Source: Diadema setosum (lineage: Eukaryota; Echinodermata; Echinoidea; Diadematoida; Diadematidae). From it: a stretch of 64,000 bases of DNA. The notes beneath the pieces are model-generated. The model saw only the letters and a program-made list of their open reading frames with translations, ran no database searches and was not told the DNA's origin. The stretch is from contig NC_092689.1 of assembly GCF_964275005.1 (NCBI RefSeq), forward strand, positions 11,221,979 to 11,285,978, given 5' to 3'. The position numbers were made by a program, and so were the translations under genes. Below are positions 47,601-58,800 of this stretch, piece by piece. The first letter of the stretch is position 1. The number at the start of each line of letters is the position of its first letter.

Positions 47601-49021
47601 TGATTTTGCTATTTTTAACGTAAAAAAATCTTACTGAATCTGACAAAATCTTACTAGTTGGCAAGTATGCTGTACACCTGTATTTCACATTTTCATCATT
47701 ACCTTACTGAAATCATGCTATCACAGCATTATGTCACACATTTCTTACGCACCTGTGTCTATTTTAGAGCAAAAATGGTTTCTGCAGGCATATGGAAACT
47801 ACTGTATATTCTACCTCTCACACACAAACACATTGAAGAGATAAAAATGACAACACAATCTTTTAACACAACATTATTCAAAGTGCAGGAAATGTGTTAC
47901 CATTCCTCCGGTAGAGAGACTGTCACCACTTGGATGTTCACCTCTCTCGATCTCTCAGGATCAGCTGGACATATGCATTTACACCTGACGTTGTCAAATT
48001 GTGCCTGCAAGAGGTGACAACAAGAGTCAAGATGTCACACAACCATTACAATTATCACTTGAAGCTCCTCAAAACTACATGACATTATAATTGATTTCAA
48101 TGCAATGCCAAGTCACCTTGAAAACTTGAAAGCAATTCTTGAAATGTTGAAATAGCTGAAGGCCTTTTAAAGTTCTGTGATTCTATGTGAGTTCAGCATG
48201 TTCAAGCTGACATAGGAGAGGGCAATTATGAGGCCATACAAAAATTTCAGAAAAGTTTATAAATGGTAGACTCTTAGCCTTATTAATAGACAGTGTGCAG
48301 TGCAGTGGCAGCAATACCAATCTCCTCTCACAAGCCAAAGGCAAGGGTGACAATGATTTCACATGTACACATCGTATGACAGATCCACATGTTTTTACCA
48401 CCATTTGTGGAAGTCTGTCTAGATTCTAGTTCTAAAATTATAATCCTGATAACATTAACAGTATGCAGTAACACTAACACTAACAGAACATTTTTAGACA
48501 GAAAAATCTGTCTGTCCATCTGAAGGAGTTTTTACTTTATTTTTTTTATTTTTTATTTATTTTTACAGCTCTCCTCCATAGACATAAATTATATGGCCCT
48601 ATAGGAGGATATAAGTCCATGAAACCAGACGTAGTTTCTGTGGAACATATAATTATCCCTGATGACAAGATACAGACTGATCTTTCTCTGTCAACAGAAC
48701 ATTCAGCATCATATTAGTCAATCTATCATTAATGCAGCCAGTGGCGGATCCAGCCAGAGAGGAGCAACTGGGCACGTCCCTGGCCACACAGCACAGTGAT
48801 TATTTAATGATCAAGACCTCTAGATCTATATATCAATAAGCCTACATATATTTTAACTTGTGGGACTATGGTATTTATTACCTGTCTGACCAGCTAGGCT
48901 CGTTCACGCAGCACTGAATTCTACCGTCTCTAAGAACGAAATAAAACATAGCAACATTATTTACCTCACACGATGCAGCAAACGACAACGAGACAAATAG
49001 CAAAATCCAAAGATGCCACAT
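41545..49021 (-). CDS. TMEM9: TMEM9 (transmembrane protein 9), five coding exons
   Basis: Joining 49021-48965, 48004-47901, 46905-46818, 45900-45766 and 41667-41545 gives 168 residues with consistent phases (0, 2, 0, 0). The protein has a signal peptide (about 1-17), a Cys-rich lumenal domain containing RCKCICP and CLRCECKYESR, a sequon NES at residues 63-65, one membrane helix (84-106) followed by DP, and the conserved tail NAQRRWRSQV...RENIFDRH.ILS. Human TMEM9 is about 183 residues and has the same order of motifs. The family is a late-endosome/lysosome membrane protein, reported to associate with the v-ATPase and to influence Wnt signalling, and more recently with endosomal CLC exchangers; this is family knowledge, not shown here. 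The linker between helix and tail is slightly short, so a small exon in intron 4 could have been missed. TMEM9 and TMEM9B are vertebrate paralogues, so a single invertebrate gene would be co-orthologous to both. Confidence 0.93.
41816..43088. repeat. Tandem array of ~150 bp units with TGACCTTTGACC, ended by GCCTCCGCC hairpin
   Basis: TGACC-rich blocks recur near 42147, 42294, 42442, 42594, 42745 and 42897, a spacing of about 147-152 bp. The DNA between them repeats phrases such as GTCCCATCATACATCATCC and AAGTTTGGTGAAA. The right end is a hairpin at 43056-43088 with arms TGCCTCCGCCAC and GTGGCGGAGGCA. A single TGCCTCCGCC at 41816 may mark the left end. It lies in TMEM9 intron 4. Confidence 0.8.
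43838..45748. mobile_element. Long inverted-repeat element with (G)CATTTACACTT ends
   Basis: The left end GCCGCATTTACACTTACATG mirrors the right end AAGTGTAAATGGGC. Both arms carry AATCGCGATATTT and a second TTTACACT(C/T)GC block inward. No transposase frame is seen. It is interrupted by the element at 44055-44930. The right end is about 18 bp from the exon 4 donor of TMEM9. Confidence 0.6.
44055..44930. mobile_element. Non-autonomous pogo/Tigger-like DNA element, nested
   Basis: The terminal inverted repeats begin TACAGTAAACCTCG and continue (C/G)AT(G/A)AGTCGA on both sides, about 24 bp with few mismatches; the outer TA could be the target duplication of a Tc1/mariner-type element. The 876 bp inside contain further CGACTCTCG blocks but no transposase. 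It is inserted within the 43838-45748 element. Confidence 0.65.
45766..45900 (-). CDS. TMEM9: TMEM9 exon 4 (membrane helix)
   Basis: Encodes 45 residues: a 23-residue hydrophobic helix beginning VVVFLIMGVIM, the family's D-P dipeptide directly after it, and an acidic stretch EPQAEEEF. The acceptor is TGTGCTACAG and the donor GTAAGT, in phase 0. A large inverted-repeat element ends about 18 bp from this donor. Confidence 0.92.
46101..46223. mobile_element. Short foldback element with TGTTGCAT ends (TMEM9 intron 3)
   Basis: CTGTGTTGCATAGAAGTTA on the left pairs with TTTTATGCAACAGGG on the right, and AATCAAACATAAGTC pairs with GACTTATGTTTGATT inward. About 123 bp, no coding capacity. Confidence 0.7.
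46818..46905 (-). CDS. TMEM9: TMEM9 exon 3 (second Cys cluster)
   Basis: The acceptor TTGCCAACAG is followed by 88 bases. One base completes a Cys codon, then SCEQVMKRNESDCLRCECKY follows. This matches the family motif with paired Cys and an acidic/basic tail just before the membrane helix. The donor is GTAATG, in phase 0. Confidence 0.92.
47901..48004 (-). CDS. TMEM9: TMEM9 exon 2 (lumenal Cys motif)
   Basis: The acceptor CCTCTTGCAG is followed by 34 codons including FDNVRCKCICP, the family's first Cys cluster. It ends GAATG before the donor GTAACA, in phase 2. Intron 2 is 995 bp. Confidence 0.9.
48740..48785. mobile_element. Fragment with CAGTGGCGGATC end (TMEM9 intron 1)
   Basis: CAGTGGCGGATCCAGCCAGA starts the fragment; only about 45 bp are recognisable. 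Confidence 0.35.
48965..49021 (-). CDS. TMEM9: TMEM9 exon 1 (signal peptide)
   Basis: Encodes 19 residues starting MWHLWILLFVSLSFAAS, a clear secretory signal peptide. It ends GAG followed by the donor GTAAAT, in phase 0. The context before ATG (AAT) is acceptable, with A at -3. Intron 1 is 960 bp. Confidence 0.85.
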
Positions 49022-50265
49022 ATTGAAGTCTTGACTCTTGACCAATAGCCTCCTTCATTCAGGGAAGTGACTTTTTCGTAAACCTAATAGGATCTAGGGC
49101 CTATACAATTTTTACGTATAAAGCGGGTTGGTCATGTACATTGTACTTATGTATTTACGTACGTGCAGTGTATAAGTAAGTGCTGAGAAGTTAGCGCTAG
49201 CTACAGTACAGTACTTAGTATTTGGTGTGTGTTTTATCAGATTGCAGATCAGAGAAAGCAACGCATCCTGCAGTTCTTATCACCACAGCGCCCTCTCTGC
49301 GGATATCGGTGATCAAGGTATTTTTTTTTTCTCCTCTTTTACAGTGTTTGTCTTGTATCAGATTTCTGAAAAAAAGGCTCTCTAAAAGGGTGTTAGAGGC
49401 ATTTTTTAGTAAAAATTGGACAACCAGTCTCCTTCAATTAATTTGTGTATGCTGAATCCGAAAAATCCGGTTCCCAAGCGAAGTTCGTTGACCTTGACGG
49501 TCGAACTTGCACAAACAAAATGGTTGCCCAGTCACAGAAATTGTCAATTTTAAGAGACATAATGCCTACAAAATTTTTAGTAAACGAGCTGGGGGAAAAT
49601 GATTTAAAATCTCTCTGCACAGGATGGAATTAGCGAATTGAAGGATAAACGTTTCTCCGGTGGTAAGTATATCTTATACATAATCATGCAAATTAGTACT
49701 GAAATATGCAAATAAATATATATATTATATATTGCTACTGGAAGAGTAATTTTTACAATTTTTTTTTCTTGAGAGGCAAATTAAACACTATGTAGACTTC
49801 AAGGTTTTCAGGGTTAGATGAAAACTAAAAGCCTTTCTAAATGCTATCAAAATAAATTCAAATATTGTAGGGCCAAAAAAAATCCCGTTGTTATTCATGT
49901 GAATAAACTTTAACACCTAATTTGCTTAATACGTACAAAATAGCTGCAATATTGCCATAAATTTGTTATTTCACATGAAAAATATTTTCTAGTACAGCGA
50001 TCAACGTACAAGCAAAACGATTGATGAAAACTCCCTCTACGCGGATCTTGACTCAACTTTTTATGGGGAGGGGGTAGAAAATTATTTTCATCGGTCTGTG
50101 ACATTTTTGTTAATTGTTATGTAACATTATATCGTTCCAATATGCAAATCTGTAGCATCAGCACGGAAATTCTGTTTCCAAGTGAATTTATTTTTCAAGA
50201 GCATATTAATCATGGCACAAAGTGTAATATTCGTTATTATGTTCATGTTTTATAACACACATGTG
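49022..50265. other. Upstream of TMEM9; promoter not resolved
   Basis: Must hold the TMEM9 promoter and 5' UTR (minus strand). No TATA box is clear. GCGCCCTCTCTGCGG lies at about 49289. Confidence 0.4.
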
Positions 50266-50269
50266 AATA

Positions 50270-50570
50270 CACGTGTAGGGTCCATTCAAGCGCTTAATCT
50301 TATTACTAAGCCGTGCTAGCTGTGCATGAATGGGACAAAAAAATAGGTTATTTGTGAATTTCCGCAGCAACAACAATGAAGACATCAAATTAAGCTGAGA
50401 TTCCTCATGCTCTATAAGCACATTCTTTCCGTGACTAATACCAACTTTCAAAACAGTATGGCTCTATCCCTTCAAAAGTTATTAGAGTTGAAAGGGAAGA
50501 ATGTGTAAAGGTTTTTAATTATACCTGATCACACTACTCTACAAATCTATTTTTCACCAGGCCAAGGTAC
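50270..50570 (+). repeat. Dispersed repeat, copy A
   Basis: GGGTCCATTCAAGCGCTTAA, ATCAAATTAAGCTGA, TTCCTCATGCTCTATAAGC, AATACCAACTTTCAAA and TACCTGATCACACT occur in the same order and strand at 54198-54465. Confidence 0.8.
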
Positions 50571-51794
50571 AGTTTGATCGCAAGACTTTGTTTAAGGGGA
50601 AATTATGATGAGAAAATGGCCAAATATTTGCATAATTTATTATGCAAATAAGATGTATGTTTAATTTAACAGCTGAAGTTGGTTCTATTATCCCTTTATC
50701 ACACTATAGGAATCGTGAACCGGTCTTGATACAATGATTACTATTATCAGGATTATGATTCAGATGTATAATTGCGGCAATGCATTGTATAATCTATATT
50801 AGAAACCTGACAGTTCTGTGTCCTCGTGTATGCCAATTTGCATATAGATATTTACATATGCATTATTCAGTTCTTTTGAATTGATTGAGATGCAGGACTT
50901 AATTTTGATTGGGCTCTGACGACACCACGTACTTTTTGTTTGCCCGATAACTTAAGACATTATTAAAATAGAAGTGAACAAGTACTATACATGTATATTA
51001 TGCTGTAATGCATCGTTGTATCAATGGCAAGTCCTAATTTGCATATTTCACTTCTTAATTTGCATAAAAGTGAATGTTACGAACAATTGATGAGCCATCC
51101 ACTGTCTTGACAACTTGATTACTGACAATTATTACTATTTCTGCATTTCTAAGGAGATTTTATGAAAATTGAATCTTCGAAACACCTTAAAAAGCAATGA
51201 ATTGGTGGTCATTTTGTTTATGCAAATTAGATGGTCTTCGACTCAAAATTCCGCTTGGGAATCGGAATTTTTTGAATTCAGCGTACTTGAGTGGATATAC
51301 AAACAAGATCGGTTCCGACTTTTACTTTAAAAAAATGGCTCTAACATACATATTTTCCCAAAATCCCACTAGAACTATAGGGAAAAGCTCTTTGGCAAGG
51401 TACCACAAATTGTGAGTACGTCTACATTGTTTACGAGTATACCTTCTTCGTGTAAAGTTTCCCCACTGTTCGTGCTCTTTGAAAAGGGAAATTTTGAGAA
51501 GACTTAAATTAGAAGACTTGTGAAAGACTATACAGTGCGTGGCTCCTATCCTCGGGATTACCCCTGTGTGTGTATGACATGGCAGCATCACCTCCTCCAC
51601 TTTCCATGTATGCTTTACTGACACCAATGTTTCATAAAATAGTCCATTGGACCATTACTCAGTATGATTATGCAGATACTGTTCTTGCCTTTTTGGAGGT
51701 GTTATATTACAACTAAAGGCAATGCAATCGTGCTATCTACAGTACATTACCTATGTAATCAAAACTATTTGTTGATACTTTTCATTCTGTATAG

Positions 51795-51920
51795 CCCTCT
51801 CAGCAGCCAGTCAAATTCTAGAATATCACGTGACAAAGGGTCGAAAGGATGGAAATCGTCACATCGTGAGCAGTGATGTGACGATACATCGATCCTCCCT
51901 GTATTAGTCACGTGGGTGCT
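51795..51920 (+). repeat. Direct repeat left of foldback array copy 2
   Basis: Contains AGCAGCCAGTCAAATTCT, an ACGTGAC block, ATCGATCC and GTATTAGTCACGTG, in the same order as the sequence at about 52667-52775. Confidence 0.55.
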
Positions 51921-51923
51921 GTT

Positions 51924-52417
51924 CGTTATTCCGAAGGTACGTTATTCCGAAGGTTCGTTATTCCGAAGGTTCGTTATTCCGAAGATTTGTTAATCCGAAA
52001 CACACAAATTCCCTATACATTAAGAGGTTCGTTAATCCGAAAACGAAAAAAGGGTTCGTTAATCCGAACATAATTATTTTGTGGCGTTATTCCGAAGGTT
52101 CGTTAATCCGAAAATGAAATATGGTTCGCTATTCCGAAAGCTCATTTATCCGAAAATGAATTAGGGTTCGTTATTCCGAAAATGATATAGAGTCCGTAAC
52201 GAACCTTCGGAATAACGGGCTTTGTTTCATTTTCGGATTAACGAACCTTCGGAATAACGAACCTTATTTCTAATTCGAATTAATGACCCATCGGAATAAC
52301 AAACCTTATCCCATTTTCAGATTAACGAACCTTTGGAATAACGAACCTTTGGAATAACGAACCTTCGAAATAACGAACCTTCGAACTAAAGAACCTTCGG
52401 AATAAAGAACTGTAACC
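51924..52417. repeat. Foldback array of TTCCGAA units, copy 2
   Basis: Same mirror layout as the 32.8 kb copy, with its centre near 52195. The right end CGGAATAAAGAACTGTAACC is the reverse complement of the left end of copy 1 (GGTTACAGTTCGTAATTTCG). The marker TTGTGGCGTTATTCCGAAGG is seen at about 52080. Less diverged than copy 1. Confidence 0.87.
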
Positions 52418-52666
52418 GATCGGATTATGACCAATCACCACATTTTGCGTATACCCAGATTTTATTCAGGTATATGCAGTAAATCAAATCACTTGACATC
52501 CCCACTGGATCGTTGGCTTTTCAATGGGCGTTGAGGGAATTATTAAGTCTCTAGCGGAAAATATAACACCCAAGGGATTGTCAAGTGTTCAACGATCGAT
52601 ATAGCAATATTTATTTTGTTACATTACATGATCTTCATTAAACCGAATCATTCATTCTTTCCTAGT

Positions 52667-52775
52667 CAGCAGCCAGGCAAATTCTTGAGCTCTGACGTGA
52701 CGTCATTCCTCGCATTTTGTATATCGATTCCAGTTCTTGCTGCATTAGTCATGTGATTGCTTCATGACTAATTAC
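52667..52775 (+). repeat. Direct repeat right of foldback array copy 2
   Basis: AGCAGCCAGGCAAATTCTT, GACGTGAC, ATCGATTCC and GCATTAGTCATGTG follow the order seen at 51795-51920. The two copies are about 870 bp apart. Confidence 0.55.
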
Positions 52776-53319
52776 CGACCATTCAGTTCAGATATTAATG
52801 CACGGTGTAATTCAATGTAGTTTTACACCGAGACCATAGATGTTTGAGTCGTGTCACCGCGAATAGAACAATAATCAGATAAGCCGATCTTAAGAAATGG
52901 CAACTCTTTTCCTCATAAAGGCCATCATTTCTCGATTGTTGAACAACAATTAAACGATAAAGATACATTTTGGTTAAAATTTTTATGTAGGAGATTTGTG
53001 TCTCGGTCAGAGTGACACAGACTTTTGAGGCTATACTGTATTATTTCACTATGCTCTATTTGGGACTTCCCAACAATTCCGTGAGGGAGTTTAATTCGCA
53101 ATCCTGGAGCGCGGCAATGAAGGAAAATAATTTTTAGGGCCTAAACATGCATGCACGTCGCATATACATGTCAAGGTCAGACTTGATAATTTCTGTTAAA
53201 TTTGCGAACAGCAACCGACTGAAAACCGCTCGAAGTAAACGACGTAGGGCCTATACAGAAATATCATATGAAATTATGATTTAAAATAAATGGTTGGTCC
53301 CACCTTTTATTAGTTACCC

Positions 53320-53443
53320 CTGGGCCCCGTTTTATCAAAAGATAAAATCGATTTTAAATTTCCTTACCACACCGTCTGCCATAGACTTACAGTTGAAATC
53401 AACTTTAAAATCAATTTTAACTCTTCATAAAACAGGACCCTGG
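53320..53443. mobile_element. Foldback element, GTTTTATCAAAA end type, second copy
   Basis: GGGCCCCGTTTTATCAAAAG pairs with CATAAAACAGGACCC. AAATTTCCTTACCACA and CTGCCATAGACTTA are shared with the 23.05 kb copy. The inner AATCGATTTTAAA pairs with TTTAAAATCAATT. Confidence 0.72.
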
Positions 53444-54014
53444 TGTTGATATCTTAGCCATTTCAAAACCAATTTTCGTCAAATGAAATTTGAATTCCTT
53501 TGAAATATTGTATGCTCTCTCTTATCATTTCATAAGAGGTTTCATATTATCTCACACACAAAAAAAAAAGTTGGAAAGGTGAAGCCCCATCTCAGCCAAC
53601 ATGATACCATTCCTTTCGAAGGTTTAAGAAAGTGAATGAAAAAGAGCTGAAATGAATTTGATATGGTGTAGTGTTTTTCTTATCCTCTCCCCCTTATAAC
53701 ATTAAATAAGTGTCCCCCAAACTTGATCAAAGGTAATTACGATGTGAGATGTTTATCATTTTATTATTCTACTGAATTTCTATTACTTTTTTTCAATAAA
53801 TGCATGTGTATTTTTCAATAAAGCAGGATTGATTAGTGGGACATTTACTTTTGTGTAATAATGATATTGTTTGTACAGCAATTTCCATTTCATTCTTTAA
53901 AAAAATTCCTTACAAAGCAAAGAAAATCAAGAAAGACTAAGCAAAATATTGTCTTCAACAAGGATGCACAAACATAATCCTTCATGGGCCGTTGCATAAA
54001 TATATAATTTTTAT

Positions 54015-54650
54015 GTGACCCTGCATCACAAAACCAACAAAAAGTCGCCAGACTTGGGTTTTCAGTTAGGGGCAGATTCTGAGAGACCAGACTCAAGTTT
54101 TAAAATTATGTAAAACGCAATTAAAATGGACTCTCCTAAAGAAAACACATCCTACTGTTGTCTGGAAAAGTGTTTACTGAGAAAAAGACTCTAAAGTATA
54201 GGGTCTATTCAAGCGCATAATCTAGACTGAGCCGTGCATGTTACTGTGCATTGAATTGGACAAAAATAGGTTGTGAATCTCCGCATTAACAACCCTGAAG
54301 GGATTATCAAATTAAGCTGAAATTCCTCATGCTCTATCAGCACTTCCAAAAAATACCAACTTTCAAAGTAGTATCGCTTCATCCTTTTAAAAGTTATAGA
54401 GTTGAAAGGGAGAAATAAAAGGGTTAAAATTGCCTCTTAAAGACATACCTGATCACACTTCTAAGTTGTAGAAAAAAAAAAACACTCCAAACTTAGGGAT
54501 AATGTAGAATAAGAATAGCTCTTTCAGAAAAGAATGTACGTTGTATTATGAAAAAGTCGAGATTGACGTGGCTGACCCGCGTTTCATCCTTTTTAGACCT
54601 TACGTAAAGTCAAGAGGTGCGACTTTTTGTTGGTTTGATGCACGGTGTTA
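54015..54650. mobile_element. Foldback element, CAAAACCAACAAAAAGTCGC ends
   Basis: TGCATCACAAAACCAACAAA on the left pairs with TTTTTGTTGGTTTGATGCA on the right; AAAAAGTCGC pairs with GCGACTTTTT. About 636 bp. It carries inside it a segment also present at 50.27 kb. Confidence 0.75.
54198..54465 (+). repeat. Dispersed repeat, copy B
   Basis: Same ordered words as at 50.27 kb (GGGTCTATTCAAGCGCATAA, ATCAAATTAAGCTGA, TTCCTCATGCTCTATCAGC, TACCTGATCACACT). It lies inside the 54015-54650 foldback. Confidence 0.8.
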
Positions 54651-54742
54651 TTGTTTGCAATAAGCATCTAGGTAACAACCAGTCAGCTATATAGTATGCC
54701 AATCATCACGTGTTTTTACATCTGCTGTAAACATCGTCATGA

Positions 54743-55039
54743 GGACGACAAGCCCTAACATCGAGGTTAGGAAACCTCGCTCTTGCTCCCTAACTACAGT
54801 ACGACGTGCGTCCATACGACAAATCTTAACCTCGAGGTTAGGAAACCTCAAGGTTAAGCTCCTGCCCCTTTGAGTACGTTGATTTTTGTGTCCAAGTGGG
54901 ACCCCCGTTGGTCGTGGTTAGAGCGCTAACCATAAGATTTCTCGAGCTAAACTCGAGGTTAGCTAACTACTAGTGCGTCTTCACGGTCCCTAACTACAAG
55001 CTTTAACCTCGAGGTTTCCTAACCTCGAGGCTTGTCGTC
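54743..55039. mobile_element. Foldback element rich in CGAGGTT / AACCTCG
   Basis: GACGACAAGCC pairs with GGCTTGTCGTC at the ends; CGAGGTTAGGAAACCTCG (54770-54790) is itself near-palindromic and recurs as AACCTCGAGGTTTCC. About 297 bp. Confidence 0.7.
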
Positions 55040-55840
55040 TGAACGTAACTACTGGCGCTTTAATCATGGAAATAGCATACAGTGGCGACCGAGTGTTTGG
55101 GGAAACCTCAGGATGATTTTCAGACTTTTACATTTGAAAAACTACAAACTAATCATGTTACTAGAGTTTCAGAATTTATAGTGATTGGGATGATGAATAA
55201 GAATGTTTTCAAAATTTATACAAAATTGCAATGAACAATATGGATGATGACATGGCAGCCTCACCATAAGAATGCGTGAGTTGGGGCTCAAGGAAGCAGG
55301 ACAAAAGAAAAAGGTTTGCATGGATTTTACACAGGTGAACTTGCTCAGCAAGCGGTGTTGTTATTGAATTGCATTGCTATTTTCTGAAACATGTGAGCCT
55401 CCTGTGTCATCAGCACTGTTCAGTGTGATTTTTCAGAGTATTGGTTTCTCTGCTCAAGAACCATAATAAAATCCACAAATCTACACATGGAGCTGTCAAT
55501 TTATGCTACATGATGAGAAATTATGAAAATCGTCTGGAATATCCCTCTAAGATTCAACGACAGTGAACGTTGAGGGCAGCAAGAAGCCAACTCCATCAAG
55601 TTTACTTGGTCAGAGCTTTCTTTGGTCTGTTGTAAATAACGCAACAGGATAAACACCCTAATAAAACGACATATATTATAGAGAATACATTTTTGCAATA
55701 AAACATGGGATTCAAATCTAAAACACTAAGGTCCATGGTGAATAGATCACGTCGCGAATTTCCTTATAGATCCCTGGGCTGGCATTACACGTTTATTATG
55801 TCAGTTTTCAATTCTCATTTCACAATTTTGAGTGCATTAA

Positions 55841-58800
55841 TCATATGTACAAAGGGCTTGTCGTTATCCCATGCGTTGTGCTCATTATGGCTCTATCCAG
55901 TATCTCGGAGTTGACAAAGATATAGCTATTGTTCATTTCTGAGTATTCCGTCAGATTTATCTTTGAAATACTCGTAAGGTCGTGTGATTCAAATGAAAAT
56001 GACTTTTCCTGGATGACCTGGGGGTGTTTCATCAATATAGTCAGCGCTGACTATTTCAGTAAAATCCTTGGTTTTGATTGGTTGAGACGCTCTTGTCATT
56101 GACTGTTACTATGGTAATTGTCAGTGACTGACAACTTGTCAGCGCTGACAAGTTTCGTGAAACGGTACCCTGAATATAAGTTATCCTTCTCCATCGTCAA
56201 CACCTGTAGTTAAAGAAGAAGTAGTAAAATCACCGTGTTTTGTCAATTGACACGACATTTGCTCCTGGGAGAGTTGCTCCTTTTCCAATACTCATAGTAA
56301 AAACATATGGTAAGGATTAGGGTTTTGTCAGTGTTCCCAGGTTTAATTTACGTGAGGATTAGGATTAGAGTTAGGGTTGTGTTTGCTGGACATGTTTGGC
56401 TTTCATTAATAGCGTGCAGATGTTTCATGGGAACAATTATTGTCGCAGGAGCAAAAAAAAAAAAAAACAAAACAAAAAACAAAAAACAAAAAACCAAACA
56501 AACAAACAAATATCATGGGACAGTTTTGTCCTTTTTTTTTAAATAAACAAAGTCTACAAAACTCTAAGAATCCCTATAATACTGCATGCATTACACTGCA
56601 TGTAAACGTTTCAGCTGAAATCGGACAGTGTATACCAGTAGTTCATCATGATGGAATTCTGAAGAATATAGGTGGCATCGTTCAGAACCAAAAGTGCAAT
56701 AGCAGCTAATAGTGCATCTATCACGCATGATTTCGATTGAGCCATATTTCACAATATAATCCACGCCAAAAAGCACAAGATTTGAGGTAAATCTAGTCAA
56801 AGATATTATGATTTGGTACATTATTTTTTTTTTTCTTTGAGGCATAAATAATGTATAGTGCACATGGTAGTCTTCAATTTTAACTGTTCATGGCATGATT
56901 CAGGGCACACGTACATGTGAGAGCATGCAGAGCAAAATAATTATAAAAGAATGTTTGCAAACTCTGGATTTAGGAATACCTTAAATTTGTTCTGGGGCAC
57001 AAAAAAGGAACGATACAAATCCTGCAATGATGTCTCATTCCTTTACAAGGTAGGCCTACACGTAATTTATAGACAATTTACTTCACTGTCAACCCTCTTC
57101 CTTTATCAACTGAGCAGATTTAATATCCTATTATAGGGCCTACATCATTTCTCAAACATTGCGTTTATCGAGAAATCCCCTATTATAATTACGTGCACTT
57201 CCTGATGTATCACGATTCCATCCTTAAAGGTTGAGGTCTTGCAGCTCAAACTAATAATAGGTTTGAGACATTATTCAATCATTCATTTACTTCTTTTTTT
57301 TTAACTCTCTGATGGTTAAACATTAAATTCTAGTACAAAGGGCAACATTGTCATGCCGTGAATATACTTGCATTATACGTATTATTAAGAAACTGCGCCC
57401 TTTGCTTGCATGGGCCTATTATTATGAATTATAGGATACCCTCATTCCCTCGCTCCTTCGACAATATTACACATTTTGGCTCTGACGGGAAGAATTTCCA
57501 GGCGGAGCACTCGGAATTCATTTGTTTTGCTGTATGTGGTGTTTTTGTAATAATTTTTTGAAGAGCCAAATGAGTGTGTGTTTGTGCAGCCCTCCCTCCC
57601 TCCCATCCCCACCCCAAACACGACCTATAATTTTGTTCGATTTCAGTGCAAGCACTTTATATCAAGTGCACGACCACTGTAATCTGTGTTATGTTCCTAC
57701 AGTATAAATGTTTTGATCAAGATGATCTTTTTGGGAATATTCAAGACTAGAGATAATTCCGGTATACCCCATACATGATAGAATGAGTCTCATGCATGGG
57801 TTCTCTGATCTTCTTCTTCACCAGTTGAGAAAAATAATGACGTATCTTTATACTTCGAAGCAGAGATTGAAACAATCGACCAATCAAGCGGCCAGGGTAC
57901 ATACCACGTCCCCCTTTACCATCATGATCCCGAGTTCACTCGGGCTTCTGCTCCACAGCTAGCTATCGAGAGGTGAAAGGTCGAAGAGTACAATAGGGCG
58001 AAAGTGCGACTTATTAGTCTGCGTCGAAAACAGCCATAATCTCTTCTCCTTACTTTAGTGCCTTTTCCAAGTTGTTTCCATCTCAACTGTATATCAAATA
58101 ATCCAGGTGGTGCTGCAAACATACAAAACAACCATCGCTGTTGCCAGCCCAGGGATATGGTTGCTTGTGTGTAGGTTGAAGTTTAAACTATAAATGAATT
58201 ATCCTGAATCATACTTGAAGTTCGTACAGTCACAGATGCAGATCCAACCCAGTTTACACTGCAAAAAGTCCGGTGTTAAATATGAAACACCGAGCTGGTG
58301 TTAAATTTCCGGTGCTCATTCATGGTGTTAGATTAACACCTCCGGGTGTCATTTCAAAATATAATTTTTTGTTGTTGATAGTTTCTTAGTTACTGAATTT
58401 CTTGTTAATTCTGAATTTCAACAAGACGATGAAGAATTTTCCGATAAAGTACTCGATTTTTGAAAAAAAATGTGTAAACACATTTACACCACAGTAACAC
58501 CAGTTGGTGTGGTCTCCTATTGAAGCTGGACGGGTGTTATACCATTGAAATTAACACCACCAATATCAAATCAACACCATGCGGTGTCATTAATGAATTC
58601 ACTCTGTAGCGCAGTGTCAAAAATATCACCAGCTACAGTGTCAAATTAACACCACGAAGTGCCAGGTGAACACTTTTTAACACCGTCACAATACATTTTC
58701 TACACCTGTGGGTGTGGTCCTCTGTTGAAGATTGATGGGTGTTAGATTTAACACCCATGGTGTTAAATCTAACACCGATGTTTTTACAGTGTAGCTTTCA

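Noticed and set aside
49285..49304. CTCF-like word upstream of TMEM9
   Set aside because: GCGCCCTCTCTGCGG needs an inserted base to fit the CTCF consensus.
49445..49633. 62-codon plus-strand frame upstream of TMEM9
   Set aside because: It overlaps a segment repeated in inverse at 51.25 kb and has no family features.
54905..54935. tRNA A-box-like word GTGGTTAGAGCGCTAACC
   Set aside because: No B box at the needed distance, and it lies inside a palindromic element.
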